A DNA stretch of 64,000 nucleotides from NCBI RefSeq assembly GCF_013340935.1, contig NZ_WHOS01000023.1, positions 1 through 64,000 of the forward strand, written 5' to 3'. Of the stretch, positions 17,642-26,454 are shown piece after piece (position 1 is the stretch's first letter; each line of letters opens with the position of its first letter). The stretch comes from Azospirillum melinis. GTDB taxonomy: Bacteria; Pseudomonadota; Alphaproteobacteria; Azospirillales; Azospirillaceae. The translations under genes and the position numbers were made by a program. The notes under the pieces are model-generated. The model made no database searches. It had not been told where the DNA came from and worked only from the letters and a program-made list of their open reading frames with translations.

Positions 17642-18726
17642 TATGCGGCCTCCGCAAGGTCGCGCGCCGCCGGGTTGGCCGCCGCCAGCACCTCGTCCAG
17701 CGTCTGGCGGTCCCAGCGGTAGCTGCTCCAGCTGGGCCGGACGTCGCTGGGATGCGCCACCGGCTGCGGGGCCTCGGGCAGCACGCCGGTCCAGCCCGGC
17801 AGCGCTGCGAGCCAGTCGTCGTTGTAGATGGTGGCGACGTAGCGGTGGCCTTCGTCCGGGAACAGCGTCACCACCTTGCGGTCGGGATGGGTGCGCGCCC
17901 ACCAGTCGGCCACCAGGTAGGCCGCCCCGCTGGTGCCGCCCTGATAGAGCGCGTGGTGCTGATGCAGGCGGCGGGTGGCCAGGAACGCCTCGGCGGCACC
18001 CACCCAGTGGATCTCGTCGAACTGGCGGTGGTCGACGTTCGGCGGCACCAGGCTGTTGCCGAGGCCGCGCAGCAGACGCTTGCCGTCGGGCTGGCCGAAG
18101 ACGACGCTGTTGGGGGTATCGACGCCGATGACGTGAAGGTCTGGGTTGAGGTGGCGCAGGAAGCGGGCGATGCCCGACATCGAGCCGCCGGAACCGACGG
18201 TGCCGACGAGGCAGTCGACATGACCGAGGCGTTCGGCGATCTGCTCGGCCACCTCGGCGTAGGCACGCGGGTTGTCGGCGTTGCCGTATTGCGAGGGGCA
18301 GAAGCTGCCCGGGTTGGCCTCCAGCGCGGCGCGCAGCCGGTCGAGGCGAGCGGTCTGGAAGCCGCCGATTTCGTAGGGCTTCTCGACGATCTCCAGGGTG
18401 ACACCCAGTTCGAGCAGGCGCTTGTGCAGGTGCTCGTCGATGGCCGGGTCGCTGACCAGGATGAGCTTGTAGCCGCGCACCGCTGCCAGCATGGCGAGCG
18501 CCAGTCCGAAAGTCCCCGACGTCGTCTCGCAGATGGTGCCGCCGGGCTTCAGGCGGCCGTCGGCTGCCGCACGGTCCAGCATGTGCCGGGCCGGGAGCAG
18601 CTTCATCAGGAAGAAGGCGGCGCCATGCAGGTTGTCCGTCAGCCGCACCAATCGGGGGAGTTCATAGTCGGGAAAGCCACGGGACTCGCGGGACAGGGGC
18701 TGGGACATCGTCATCTCAAGCGACAT
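17641..18726 (-). CDS. Cysteine-synthase-like PLP enzyme (beta-replacement)
   Basis: About 361 aa, fold type II PLP enzyme of the CysK/SbnA group. The Asn-loop equivalent is E-T-T-S-G-T-F-G-L-A-L-A and the phosphate loop is G-T-V-G-S-G-G-S-M-S-G. The Schiff-base Lys is probably the K in F-F-L-M-K-L-L-P-A-R, which aligns by spacing to the CysK S-x-K-D-R Lys; the usual N-P-x-G-S lead-in is lost, so this is a divergent subfamily. The start at 18726 has GAGG at a spacing of six and overlaps the kinase gene by 11 bases; an ATG at 18714 is an alternative. Expected role: beta-replacement of a phosphorylated hydroxy amino acid by an amine nucleophile such as aspartate. Confidence 0.87.
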   Translation of the reverse strand: MSLEMTMSQPLSRESRGFPDYELPRLVRLTDNLHGAAFFLMKLLPARHMLDRAAADGRLKPGGTICETTSGTFGLALAMLAAVRGYKLILVSDPAIDEHLHKRLLELGVTLEIVEKPYEIGGFQTARLDRLRAALEANPGSFCPSQYGNADNPRAYAEVAEQIAERLGHVDCLVGTVGSGGSMSGIARFLRHLNPDLHVIGVDTPNSVVFGQPDGKRLLRGLGNSLVPPNVDHRQFDEIHWVGAAEAFLATRRLHQHHALYQGGTSGAAYLVADWWARTHPDRKVVTLFPDEGHRYVATIYNDDWLAALPGWTGVLPEAPQPVAHPSDVRPSWSSYRWDRQTLDEVLAAANPAARDLAEAA

Positions 18727-19681
18727 GGCGGACCTCGACGGCATCGGTGCGGAAATGGAGGGCGGGGGGCAGGCCGATGGTGTCGAGGCGGGAGGTCGCC
18801 TCGGCAACCCGCCGGGCCGTGGCCGGGTTGCGGGGGTCGAAGAGCAGGCCGACGACGGTGCCGCTGTGGGCGACCTGGATGCCCAGCGCCCCGGCGGAGG
18901 CCGCGATGGCGTTGATCTCCTCGAAGGCGGGCTTGGGCAGGTGGCGCTGGGAGATGCGGGCGCTGGCTGTGGCGACCCGGCCGAGCAGAGCCGCGTCGCC
19001 GGTGCGGATCGCCCGCCGTAGCATTCCGCGCAGTGGCCGGAAGGCCTGGACCTCCCAGTCGTCGTAGTCGGCTGGAGGTTGCTTCACGGTGTCCACGCCG
19101 GTGCCGGGAGCCGTGTTGACGCTGAGGACCTCCAGTGGCGGCAGGGCAGGGCCGAGATGCTCCAGCACAATGCCCTCGCGCTGGGCGAAGAGGATGGCGA
19201 GGTCGCCGTGCATGATGCTGTCACTCGCCGTCTCCGCTCGAACCGCCAGCCGGGCGACCTCGTCGGCGGCGAGGGCCGCGCCGTGGGCGTGGGCGACGGC
19301 GCGGATCGCGGCCACGACGTCAGCGGTCGAGGACCCCATGCCGAGGCCGACCGGGATAGTGCTCTCCACCGTCAGGTGGCCGCCCTGGTCATGCAGGCCC
19401 AGGCTGTCCAGCGTCAGCCGCGCGGCCTCGGCCGCCTTCAGCTTGTCGTCCGGGACGGTGACCAGATTTCCCGGCGCCGGGCGGAAGACGGCGGTGGATG
19501 AAACGATGTTGCACGGGAGCGTGACGAGACCGCGGTGCAGACGTCCTGCGTCGTCCGGGAAGATTCCCTGGAGGATCTCGCCGTGATGGCCGTTGACTTG
19601 GCCGAAACCGTGCTCTTTTCGCTGATTTCCCCTGGTGCCAAGGCGCACGGAGGCAAACCGAGAGATCACATCTCCGGGCAT
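18716..19681 (-). CDS. GHMP-family small-molecule kinase (threonine-kinase type)
   Basis: A 321-aa GHMP kinase. The phosphate-binding loop reads P-V-G-L-G-M-G-S-S-T-A-D, and an N-terminal G-H-H-G-E-I-L-Q-G motif resembles the G-E-L-V-Q-G of PduX, the L-threonine kinase. A C-terminal glycine-rich segment (A-H-S-G-T-V-V-G) completes the fold. The start at 19681 is preceded by AAGAGG at a spacing of six. It is the first gene of the operon and supplies a phosphorylated hydroxy amino acid to the PLP enzyme next door. Threonine is favoured as substrate because of the PduX likeness; homoserine or serine cannot be excluded. Confidence 0.87.
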   Translation of the reverse strand: MPGDVISRFASVRLGTRGNQRKEHGFGQVNGHHGEILQGIFPDDAGRLHRGLVTLPCNIVSSTAVFRPAPGNLVTVPDDKLKAAEAARLTLDSLGLHDQGGHLTVESTIPVGLGMGSSTADVVAAIRAVAHAHGAALAADEVARLAVRAETASDSIMHGDLAILFAQREGIVLEHLGPALPPLEVLSVNTAPGTGVDTVKQPPADYDDWEVQAFRPLRGMLRRAIRTGDAALLGRVATASARISQRHLPKPAFEEINAIAASAGALGIQVAHSGTVVGLLFDPRNPATARRVAEATSRLDTIGLPPALHFRTDAVEVRHVA

Positions 19682-19736
19682 TCGAAACCTCTTCGCTGAA
19701 TGGGTCAGTTTCTATTGTTGGTGTTTAGGTGAGTGT

Positions 19737-19752
19737 CCCCGGCCTAACGGGG
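19737..19752. promoter_or_regulatory. Hairpin in the divergent control region
   Basis: CCCCG and CGGGG form a perfect five-base stem around a six-base loop. It lies 56 bases upstream of the kinase start, within the 261-base region shared with the divergent Lrp/AsnC gene. It has no T-run, so it may be an operator or leader structure rather than a terminator. Confidence 0.35.
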
Positions 19753-19942
19753 ATAATTAGCTACTATTGGGAAGATGTTTGCGCCGCAGCGCAGTTCATT
19801 GCGTCGTGATGAGCAGACTGTAGCGCCATCTGGGCGGTATGAAATTTCTAATTCTGCCACTTGGTTTGTCACGATGGAAAAATTGACGACGCAGTGCGCG
19901 ACACTCATAAGTGTGAAATCGCCTTAAACGAGCAGTTGCCCC

Positions 19943-20416
19943 ATGCCTAACATCGAACTCGACCAGATCGACCGGAAGATCATCAATCTGCTTCAAGGGG
20001 ACAGCCAGATCACCAACCTGGAACTCGCCGACGCGGTTGCCGTGTCTCCGCCGACCTGTCTGCGTCGGGTCCGCCGGTTACGCGAGGCCGGGGTCATCGC
20101 CAAAGATGTCTCGATCGTCGACCCCAGCAAGCTCGGCAGCCACATCCAGCTGATCGTGACCGTCGAGCTCAAGGGCGACGACCGGGTGCTGATGGATGCG
20201 TTCGAGAAGACCATCCACACCCAGGATTGCGTGATGCAGTGCTACTTGGTCACCGGATCGACCGACTATGTCCTGATGGTCTGCGTCAGGAACATGAGCG
20301 AGTTCGAGAAATTCGCCCGGGCGACGCTCTACACCAACCCATTGATCAAGCGGTTCATCACTCTCACGGTCATCAGCCGGGTCAAGTACGAGACCAGGAT
20401 CCCGATCGACGTCTGA
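19943..20416 (+). CDS. Lrp/AsnC-family transcriptional regulator
   Basis: A 157-aa protein with an N-terminal winged helix-turn-helix (L-D-Q-I-D-R-K-I-I-N-L-L start, recognition helix around V-S-P-P-T-C-L-R-R-V) and a C-terminal RAM ligand-binding domain ending near residue 150. Full length for the family. It is transcribed away from the kinase operon, sharing a 261-base region with it. Local, amino-acid-responsive control of the biosynthetic operon is the simplest reading, together with autoregulation. A global Lrp is less likely because of the location. Confidence 0.92.
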   Translation: MPNIELDQIDRKIINLLQGDSQITNLELADAVAVSPPTCLRRVRRLREAGVIAKDVSIVDPSKLGSHIQLIVTVELKGDDRVLMDAFEKTIHTQDCVMQCYLVTGSTDYVLMVCVRNMSEFEKFARATLYTNPLIKRFITLTVISRVKYETRIPIDV

Positions 20417-20429
20417 TCGGGCGCTGGCC

Positions 20430-20897
20430 TCACCGGTACTTCCACATCCCCACCCGTTCGGTCCGAGCGGCCTGTTCCTGGAGTTCGTAGAACCCCGCGC
20501 TCTCGGCCCGGTCGTCCGTCGCCCATCCCGAGGTGATCATCAGGTGGCCGAGGTCGGCGCCGTCGACCGAGCATTGGGCGCTGACCAACTTGTCCGGGCT
20601 GCCGTCCTTGACGATGCAGATGACCTCGTCCTTGCCGATCAGCGCCTCGAGCAGACGGCGGGACACCCTAGCGCACGGCTCCCCTTGGCCATTTCCATAG
20701 CATAGGGCATCGGCCTCTGGTGCCCGGACGCCCCAGAGATGGATTTCTCGCCCCTGCACTTCGATCCGATCTCCGGCGATCACGGAGACCTCCGCGGCCA
20801 TCGCTGTATGACCGACAAAAGGCATCAGCAGGGCCGCCAGAGCAATTCGGTGAAATCCGCGTAGCGCTGCGGCTGGCTGGGGCATGCGCCTACTCAT
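20430..20897 (-). CDS. Exported SNase-fold (thermonuclease-like) protein
   Basis: A 155-aa protein with a signal sequence: basic start, hydrophobic core around residues 17-33 ending in A-M-A-A. The SNase-like core contains G-D-R-I-E-V and the H-L-W-G-V-R-A-P-E-A-D strand. Four Cys suggest disulfides in the periplasm. The catalytic Arg of the second SNase motif is in a divergent context, so activity is uncertain. It converges with the Lrp gene with a 13-base gap. The start could also be the ATG at 20885; neither has a strong ribosome-binding site. Confidence 0.8.
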   Translation of the reverse strand: MSRRMPQPAAALRGFHRIALAALLMPFVGHTAMAAEVSVIAGDRIEVQGREIHLWGVRAPEADALCYGNGQGEPCARVSRRLLEALIGKDEVICIVKDGSPDKLVSAQCSVDGADLGHLMITSGWATDDRAESAGFYELQEQAARTERVGMWKYR

Positions 20898-21049
20898 GAG
20901 GGAACGGCGATGGCCTTATGCTACCGAACGGCCATGCTCTCGTCATGCGGGAATTTTTCCCCTTCCCACCAAGCGCCCGCCGAAAGGTCGCTTGCTTGGC
21001 TGCCGGGATCTGTCCATTTTCCAGGCGTTTAATATAGCGAGGTCTGCTG

Positions 21050-21265
21050 GTGTTCGTCGTGAGCAAGGAGATGGCGGAAGCCGTGCAGCAGGCTTTCTAC
21101 GAGCAGGGCGAATGGCCCGCCGTGGCAGAACTGCGCCGTCATGTCCACATCGCCGACAATGCCAGCGCCTTGCAGGCAGTCAGGGCCATCGCCTCTTGGC
21201 GCACCCTTCCCGCCGAGCCACCGGCGCGGCACCATGAGGCGAAGGACGACCGGGCAGACACTTAA
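21050..21265 (+). CDS. Small hypothetical protein
   Basis: A 71-aa protein starting at a GTG with GAGG seven bases upstream; a second GTG three codons later is possible. The first 45 residues read as amphipathic helices with good codon usage; the tail is charged and probably disordered. No motif or neighbour suggests a job. I consider it real mainly because of the ribosome-binding site and the natural composition. Confidence 0.5.
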   Translation: MFVVSKEMAEAVQQAFYEQGEWPAVAELRRHVHIADNASALQAVRAIASWRTLPAEPPARHHEAKDDRADT

Positions 21266-21535
21266 ACCAGCTATCGTGTCAAAGCCCCCTCGGCAGGCAG
21301 CACGGTGGGTCTGCTTGATAGGTTGAGCGAATATACCTGTATGCATTCGGCCTAAATGCGCTCATGGACGCGGATTTTCGCCGTTTGTGCCGGTAATGTG
21401 CGCCAAAGCCACGCAGTTTCGACCGCTTCGGCACGTTCCATCGGACTCCCAGGCGCTTTATCCGACGTCAAGCGTGCCGGAGTGCCCTATTCGTGGTTCT
21501 TCGAGGCGTATTCGTCTGCTGCTTGGGCCTGTCTC

Positions 21536-22405
21536 TCATCTTTCACTCTCAGTCGTCAGGAACGCCAAGAGCTCCCGAGCAAGCTCCTCCGGCGCCTCCT
21601 CGGCCATATGGTGCCCGCAGTCCAGGCCTCGACCACGCAGATCTGGCGCCCACGGCCGCCAGACCGAGAGGACATCGCCATAGAGCGCTTCGAGGTCATC
21701 GCGCAGCGACCATAGGGCGAGCGTCGGGCAGGCGAGGGTCCGCCCCGCCCGCCGGTCCGCCTCGTCATGGTCCCGGTCTATGCCGAGGCCAGCGCGGTAG
21801 TCCTCCATCATGCCGTGGATCGTGTCCGGGTCGTGGATTGCCGCCCGGTAGTCGACATAGGCCTCGGCACCCATCATGTCAGACGAGCCGCCGTACCAAG
21901 CGTCCGGATCGGTCAGGATCGCCCGCTCCGGCTTATCCGGCTGGCCGTAGAAGAACCAATGCCACCAGGCCTGGGCGAAGCGGGCATTGCAACGTCCCAG
22001 GGCCTCTGCGATGGGAACGCCGTCCAGCACCGCCAAATGCGTGATCGCCTGGGGATGGTCCATCGCCGTGCGGAAGGCCGTGTAGGAACCCCGGTCATGC
22101 CCGACGATGGCGAAGCGGTCGAAGCAGAGGCGGTGCATCAGTGCGACGCAGTCACGGGCCTTGGCTCGCTTGGACGACCCTTCATGATCCGGCGTATCGG
22201 CGGGTTTCGACGACTGCCCGAAGCCGCGAAGGTCCGGGCAGACGACGGTGTGATGCGCAGCGAGCAGCGGGGCGACGCGGTGCCAGGTGGCGTGGGTACG
22301 GGGATGCCCATGGAGAAGCAATACCGGCGGGCCATTCCCGCCATGGCGCACACGTAAGGTAGCCTCCGGCAGATCCACCATCTCAAGACGGAAGCCTTCG
22401 AACAT
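21536..22405 (-). CDS. Fluoroacetate-dehalogenase-like alpha/beta hydrolase
   Basis: About 289 aa. The oxyanion region L-H-G-H-P-R-T is at 31-37, the nucleophile elbow V-G-H-D-R-G-S has D104, and the terminal C-G-H-H supplies the catalytic His. The W-W-H-W-F-F-Y segment and the Y-R-A-A-I-H-D-P...I-H-G...D-Y-R-A-G pattern match fluoroacetate dehalogenases, where His and Trp bind halide. The start at 22405 has GGAG at a spacing of six. Likely reaction: hydrolytic dehalogenation of a 2-haloacid, or closely related epoxide/ester hydrolysis. It lies upstream of no obvious partner; the tautomerase gene is 280 bases away on the same strand. Confidence 0.85.
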   Translation of the reverse strand: MFEGFRLEMVDLPEATLRVRHGGNGPPVLLLHGHPRTHATWHRVAPLLAAHHTVVCPDLRGFGQSSKPADTPDHEGSSKRAKARDCVALMHRLCFDRFAIVGHDRGSYTAFRTAMDHPQAITHLAVLDGVPIAEALGRCNARFAQAWWHWFFYGQPDKPERAILTDPDAWYGGSSDMMGAEAYVDYRAAIHDPDTIHGMMEDYRAGLGIDRDHDEADRRAGRTLACPTLALWSLRDDLEALYGDVLSVWRPWAPDLRGRGLDCGHHMAEEAPEELARELLAFLTTESER

Positions 22406-22684
22406 CGACGTCTCCGGCGGAAAACGGTGTGGGGAAAAGGATGCCGTTTCCCAGAACAAGCACCAAGCTGGCCCGTTCCGGCTCGGGACTGGCTCGCGAG
22501 CAGCCTCGAGTGTGGAGGCCAACCTGGGCTTGATGGCCTCGACCGATGGCACTTCTCACCGCCTACGGCAGCCGCCCGACGTTTGGCCACCTCGGGCAGG
22601 ATTAGCCACCGCTACCGGCAGGGATGCGGCCGTCTTCGAAGCGCTCGATTTTATCAGCCTTGTGATGGGAATAGGTTCGCTGCT

Positions 22685-23065
22685 TCAAGCATATTGCGCG
22701 ACGCCGTTCCCGAGCGACCAATTCTCCTTTGCCACTTCGACGATGTTCACGAAGACATCCTGTGGCCGGATGCCGGGGTCCTCGCCGAGCAGTTCCATAA
22801 TCCGCTGGAACAGCGCCTTCTTCTGCTCCACGGTCCGAGTGTTGTTCGCGGTGATCTGGATATAAACGAGATCGTCGCCTCGGTTGACCCCAAGATAAGA
22901 TGCGCTGTAACGGAAGTTCGTAGCATTATGCTCAGTGATGGTCATGAACTGATCGTCTTCTGGCACGTTGAAGGTCTCGTGCATGGCGCGGTACAAACCA
23001 TCGAAGATTGCCTGCCGATACGCTTCCGATTTTCCGGCGCACAGTGAGATGTGAACGAGTGGCAT
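22685..23065 (-). CDS. Tautomerase-superfamily protein
   Basis: A 126-aa protein that begins M-P-L-V-H-I, so the mature protein would carry the N-terminal catalytic Pro of the tautomerase (4-OT/MSAD/MIF) superfamily. Its length indicates two fused beta-alpha-beta units, as in MSAD-like members. It is divergent from the LysR gene at 23160 across a 94-base gap, the usual layout for a LysR-controlled target. Substrate unknown; a keto-enol step or dehalogenation of a small acid would fit the neighbouring dehalogenase-like gene, but that link is inference. Confidence 0.88.
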   Translation of the reverse strand: MPLVHISLCAGKSEAYRQAIFDGLYRAMHETFNVPEDDQFMTITEHNATNFRYSASYLGVNRGDDLVYIQITANNTRTVEQKKALFQRIMELLGEDPGIRPQDVFVNIVEVAKENWSLGNGVAQYA

Positions 23066-23159
23066 TGTAAGTCCTTTCCGCTATGTCCGCCTTGACAATA
23101 GCCATGGGTCAGTCATTTTCATATGCTATGAGTTTCAATATCTGAGATAACGTTTTGAA

Positions 23160-24017
23160 ATGATTGGGCCGCCTCTCGACCTTGATGCGGTGCGGGCTTT
23201 CGTACGCATCGCCGAACTGGAGAGCTTCACTCGCGCGGCAGAGGCCACCGGGACGACGCAGGCCGCGGTTAGCTTGAAGCTGAAGCGCCTCGAAGAGCGG
23301 CTCGGCTGCCGCCTGTTCGAGCGGACGCCGCGTTATGTTCAGCTGTCGGCACGCGGCGCCGCCTTCTTGGATCATGCCCGCGACTTGTTGGAGGCGAATG
23401 ATCGTGCGCTTGCCTCGCTGACGCGGGGGCGCCAGCGCATCGCCATCGGCATCAGCGACCATGTGGCGGGACCGGAGCTCCCCGCGCTGATCGCCCGGAT
23501 GAACGCACAGGATCCGCAGTTGGTGATCGAGATCCGGATTGGATCATCGGGTGACCTGCTCCAGAGCTTCGACCGACGGGAGCTCGACACGGTGATCGTC
23601 CGCTTGCATGCGGAGCGCAACGACGGGGAGCTCATTACCGAGGAGCAGTTCGGCTGGTTCGCGGCACCAAGCTGGCAGCATCGAGCGGACGAACCGCTGC
23701 CGATCGCCACCATGGCCGAACCTTGTGGAGTGCGGGCGTTGGCGGGGGAGCTCCTCGACGCCGCAGGCATGCCGTGGACGGAGATTTTCGTCGGCGGCGG
23801 CGTGACCGCTGTGGCGGCAGCCGTGATGGCCGGTCTCGGCATCGCGGCATTGTCGCCGCGCATGGTACCGTTCGGCGCCGTCGACGTCGGCCCGCGGCTG
23901 GGGCTTCCGGCCTTGCCGCGCCTGCCCGTGATCCTGCACACCAGGGTCAGAGATGGACAACCGCGTGCCGCGCTCGCTGCCCTGTCGGCAGCCTTCAAGA
24001 GCGCTGTTCGAGGCTAA
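23160..24017 (+). CDS. LysR-family transcriptional regulator
   Basis: A 285-aa regulator with an N-terminal helix-turn-helix (L-D-A-V-R-A-F-V-R-I-A-E, then T-Q-A-A-V-S-L-K-L-K-R-L-E) and a substrate-binding domain from about residue 88. Usual length for LysR. Divergent from the tautomerase gene, which it most likely controls. The effector is unknown. Confidence 0.92.
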   Translation: MIGPPLDLDAVRAFVRIAELESFTRAAEATGTTQAAVSLKLKRLEERLGCRLFERTPRYVQLSARGAAFLDHARDLLEANDRALASLTRGRQRIAIGISDHVAGPELPALIARMNAQDPQLVIEIRIGSSGDLLQSFDRRELDTVIVRLHAERNDGELITEEQFGWFAAPSWQHRADEPLPIATMAEPCGVRALAGELLDAAGMPWTEIFVGGGVTAVAAAVMAGLGIAALSPRMVPFGAVDVGPRLGLPALPRLPVILHTRVRDGQPRAALAALSAAFKSAVRG

Positions 24018-24217
24018 TGGGCTCCTTCAGCAGCGCACGTTCCGTTGAAAAGGCCAGCCAAGCGTTCGGTCATACGGTCAGCCATGGGCTGCGATACATC
24101 GCTGATGTGGGAGCGGTTCACATCCGATGCGGGAGCCCTCTCGAGAGAGTACAATCCGCCTGTACGGCGGCGAGGAAGCTGCTACCCTTCGACGTCTGAA
24201 ATGACGCCCATGGACCG

Positions 24218-25147
24218 ATGAACGATCCCGACGCCTCTATCCGGCTCGCCGCCTTCGAGCGCCTGAGGCTGTTGGTGCAGCTGCATGGCGGTTCGTTGCC
24301 ATGGAGCGTGGTCAACGAGGGCTTCGTCCACGAGGGTGCGCGAATTCATTTCGCTACGAAGGCCGAGGGAATCTTCAAACCGGCTTCGATGACAGGCGTG
24401 CTGAGCGTTACAACGGTGGTCCCGCGCGCCGGGCGGCGGGCCTGGTACCATGACCAGCTTGAATCCGAAGCCAAGCTGGCGATGGCGGCGGATGGGTTGT
24501 CCTATGCCTTCAACGGCACCGATCCCGACAGCAGGCAAAACAGGCTTCTTCGCGACGCCAGGGACAGGCAACTGCCGATCATCTACTTCTTTGGCGTCGC
24601 CCCAGCGATATACGAGCCGATCTTCCCGGCTTACGTCGTGGAGTGGGATCCGAAGGCCCTGTCGGTGAAGCTCGCCCCGAAGCCTCTCGCAGACACCGTC
24701 ACCCTCTGGACGCCGCCAAATCCGGACGAGCGCCGGTATGCTCTGAGGCAAGTCAAGCAGCGGCTGCACCAGTCGGCGTTCCGGGAGCGCGTGGTGGCGG
24801 CCTATGGCGGCCGGTGTGCGCTGACCGGGTTGCCTGAGGTGCGATTGGTGGATGCTGCCCACATCATCCCCGACGGCGACGTCGAGCGTGGGCAGCCCGA
24901 CATCCGCAATGGCATCTGCATGAGCAGGCTGCATCACGCTGCATACGACGCGGATTTAATCAGTATTGACCCCGACCATCGCATCCACATCTCCGAACGC
25001 CTGCTCGAGCAGCATGACGGACCGATGCTGGAGCTCGGCCTGAAGGCACTGAAAGGACAGCTGATCCGGATGCCGCGCGAGGACCTAATGAAGCCCGACC
25101 CTGACCGGCTTGCGGTCCGCTTCGAGCGGTTCAGGAAGGCAGCCTAA
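24218..25147 (+). CDS. HNH endonuclease with N-terminal recognition-type domain
   Basis: A 309-aa protein. The C-terminal HNH domain (about residues 190-255) contains C-A-L-T-G, D-A-A-H-I-I-P and N-G-I-C-M-S-R-L-H-H-A-A-Y-D, the usual His-Asn-His layout. The first 170 residues form a mixed alpha/beta domain resembling the substrate-binding part of modification-dependent HNH restriction enzymes, a placement I cannot prove. It is followed by a membrane-protein gene and a methyltransferase-HNH fusion on the same strand. Restriction of modified DNA is the leading idea. Confidence 0.85.
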   Translation: MNDPDASIRLAAFERLRLLVQLHGGSLPWSVVNEGFVHEGARIHFATKAEGIFKPASMTGVLSVTTVVPRAGRRAWYHDQLESEAKLAMAADGLSYAFNGTDPDSRQNRLLRDARDRQLPIIYFFGVAPAIYEPIFPAYVVEWDPKALSVKLAPKPLADTVTLWTPPNPDERRYALRQVKQRLHQSAFRERVVAAYGGRCALTGLPEVRLVDAAHIIPDGDVERGQPDIRNGICMSRLHHAAYDADLISIDPDHRIHISERLLEQHDGPMLELGLKALKGQLIRMPREDLMKPDPDRLAVRFERFRKAA

Positions 25148-25238
25148 CCATGACATCTGCCCGCCAGCGTTCCACGGCGATCGTCCAGTGAATCGGTTTC
25201 CATCCTCAGTTCCCGCCAACCCAGATGGCCGCTCGCAA

Positions 25239-26348
25239 ATGGGCTTGGCGGCCACGGCCCGGCTGGCGCGTCGAATGATGGTCGCCGGGCTTTCGGTCGC
25301 CATAGTCGTGACGCCGTTTACCGTCTCGCTGACCGATACCGTTCCGACCGATGCCGATGTAAGGGACGCTCTCATCACCATGCTGAAGCAGGTCGCTCCC
25401 AAGGAGCGCCTCGAGCAGCAGATCGTGTCGGCGTTGGACCGTGACGCACCCGAGGAGGCTGAAGACTATCTCGACGTCGCCGAACTCCTCCAGGTGCCGG
25501 TCGACCCCGCGCTGCGCACCCGTTTCGCGGACGAGAACTCGGGCCTGCGGGCTGCGGAAAGGAACATCCGGCGGGCCGCGATGGGGTTCGTGACCGGCGA
25601 AGGGGAGGGGACTGTCGGAATGGCTGCCGCGATCGCCTCGGATTTCACGGTGGTCGGCGACATTCGCGACCTGACAGAGCAGGCCTCGCGCATTGTGCGG
25701 AACGAGCCGGTCGATGATTTAGTGCTGGGGCTGTCGATAGCTGGGGTGTCGATGTCAGCGGCGACCGCGGTGACGGCGGGAGGTGCCCTGCCAATCAAGA
25801 CGGGCATCTCCCTGGCCAAGCTGGCAAGGAAGACCGGCAAGCTGACCGCCCGGTTCCAGGATGAGCTTTCCTGGATCGTCGCCCGCGCGGTCAACACCTC
25901 GGCGTTTCGGCAATCGGTGGCTGGGATCCCCTGGTACCGGGTCGACGATCTGGCGAGAGCCGCCCGCAGCCACGCCGCCCGTGTCGACACGAGGGAGGTC
26001 CAGGGCGTACTTGCGTCGGTAACCCAGGTCAGCAAGGTGACATCGCCTTCCAAGACGCTTGCCATCCTGCGCCATGTCGACAACGTCAAGGAACTGCAAG
26101 ATGCAGAGCGTGCGGCAAAAGCCCTGGGAAAGCCGGTAAGCGGTGCATTCCGCCTTGCCGGGAAGCGTGTGTTTTCGGCGATGGCTCATATAGTGAAGTT
26201 CACCGCAAAGCTGATATTGGCCCTGATCGCCGCCATCCTCGGCGCGATGTCGTTCCTGATCGGCCTCTTCATCAAGGTGAGATCGGCGATGCGCCTATGG
26301 CGGGGGTTCCGCTCGAGGCTGTCTTCGGCGAGGGCCAAGGCGGCATGA
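25239..26348 (+). CDS. Hypothetical membrane protein
   Basis: About 369 aa from the ATG at 25239; a GTG at 25188 would add 17 residues. Hydrophobic segments are seen near the N-terminus (signal anchor), around the middle (G-L-S-I-A-G-V-S-M), and a long one near the C-terminus (L-I-L-A-L-I-A-A-I-L-G). The rest is helical and charged. I do not recognise the family. It sits between two HNH-type genes on the same strand, 91 bases after the first, and might be a membrane effector of a defence unit, but no motif supports that. Confidence 0.65.
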   Translation: MGLAATARLARRMMVAGLSVAIVVTPFTVSLTDTVPTDADVRDALITMLKQVAPKERLEQQIVSALDRDAPEEAEDYLDVAELLQVPVDPALRTRFADENSGLRAAERNIRRAAMGFVTGEGEGTVGMAAAIASDFTVVGDIRDLTEQASRIVRNEPVDDLVLGLSIAGVSMSAATAVTAGGALPIKTGISLAKLARKTGKLTARFQDELSWIVARAVNTSAFRQSVAGIPWYRVDDLARAARSHAARVDTREVQGVLASVTQVSKVTSPSKTLAILRHVDNVKELQDAERAAKALGKPVSGAFRLAGKRVFSAMAHIVKFTAKLILALIAAILGAMSFLIGLFIKVRSAMRLWRGFRSRLSSARAKAA

Positions 26349-26454
26349 TTCGGCAACTGCTTTCCGTCGGCCGAGGCGAGCTGGATGGTCCCGCGTCTCG
26401 GCAATGGTGTCGAGGCGGCTCCTATCTTCCCTGCCAGCACGGCAGTGTTTGGTC

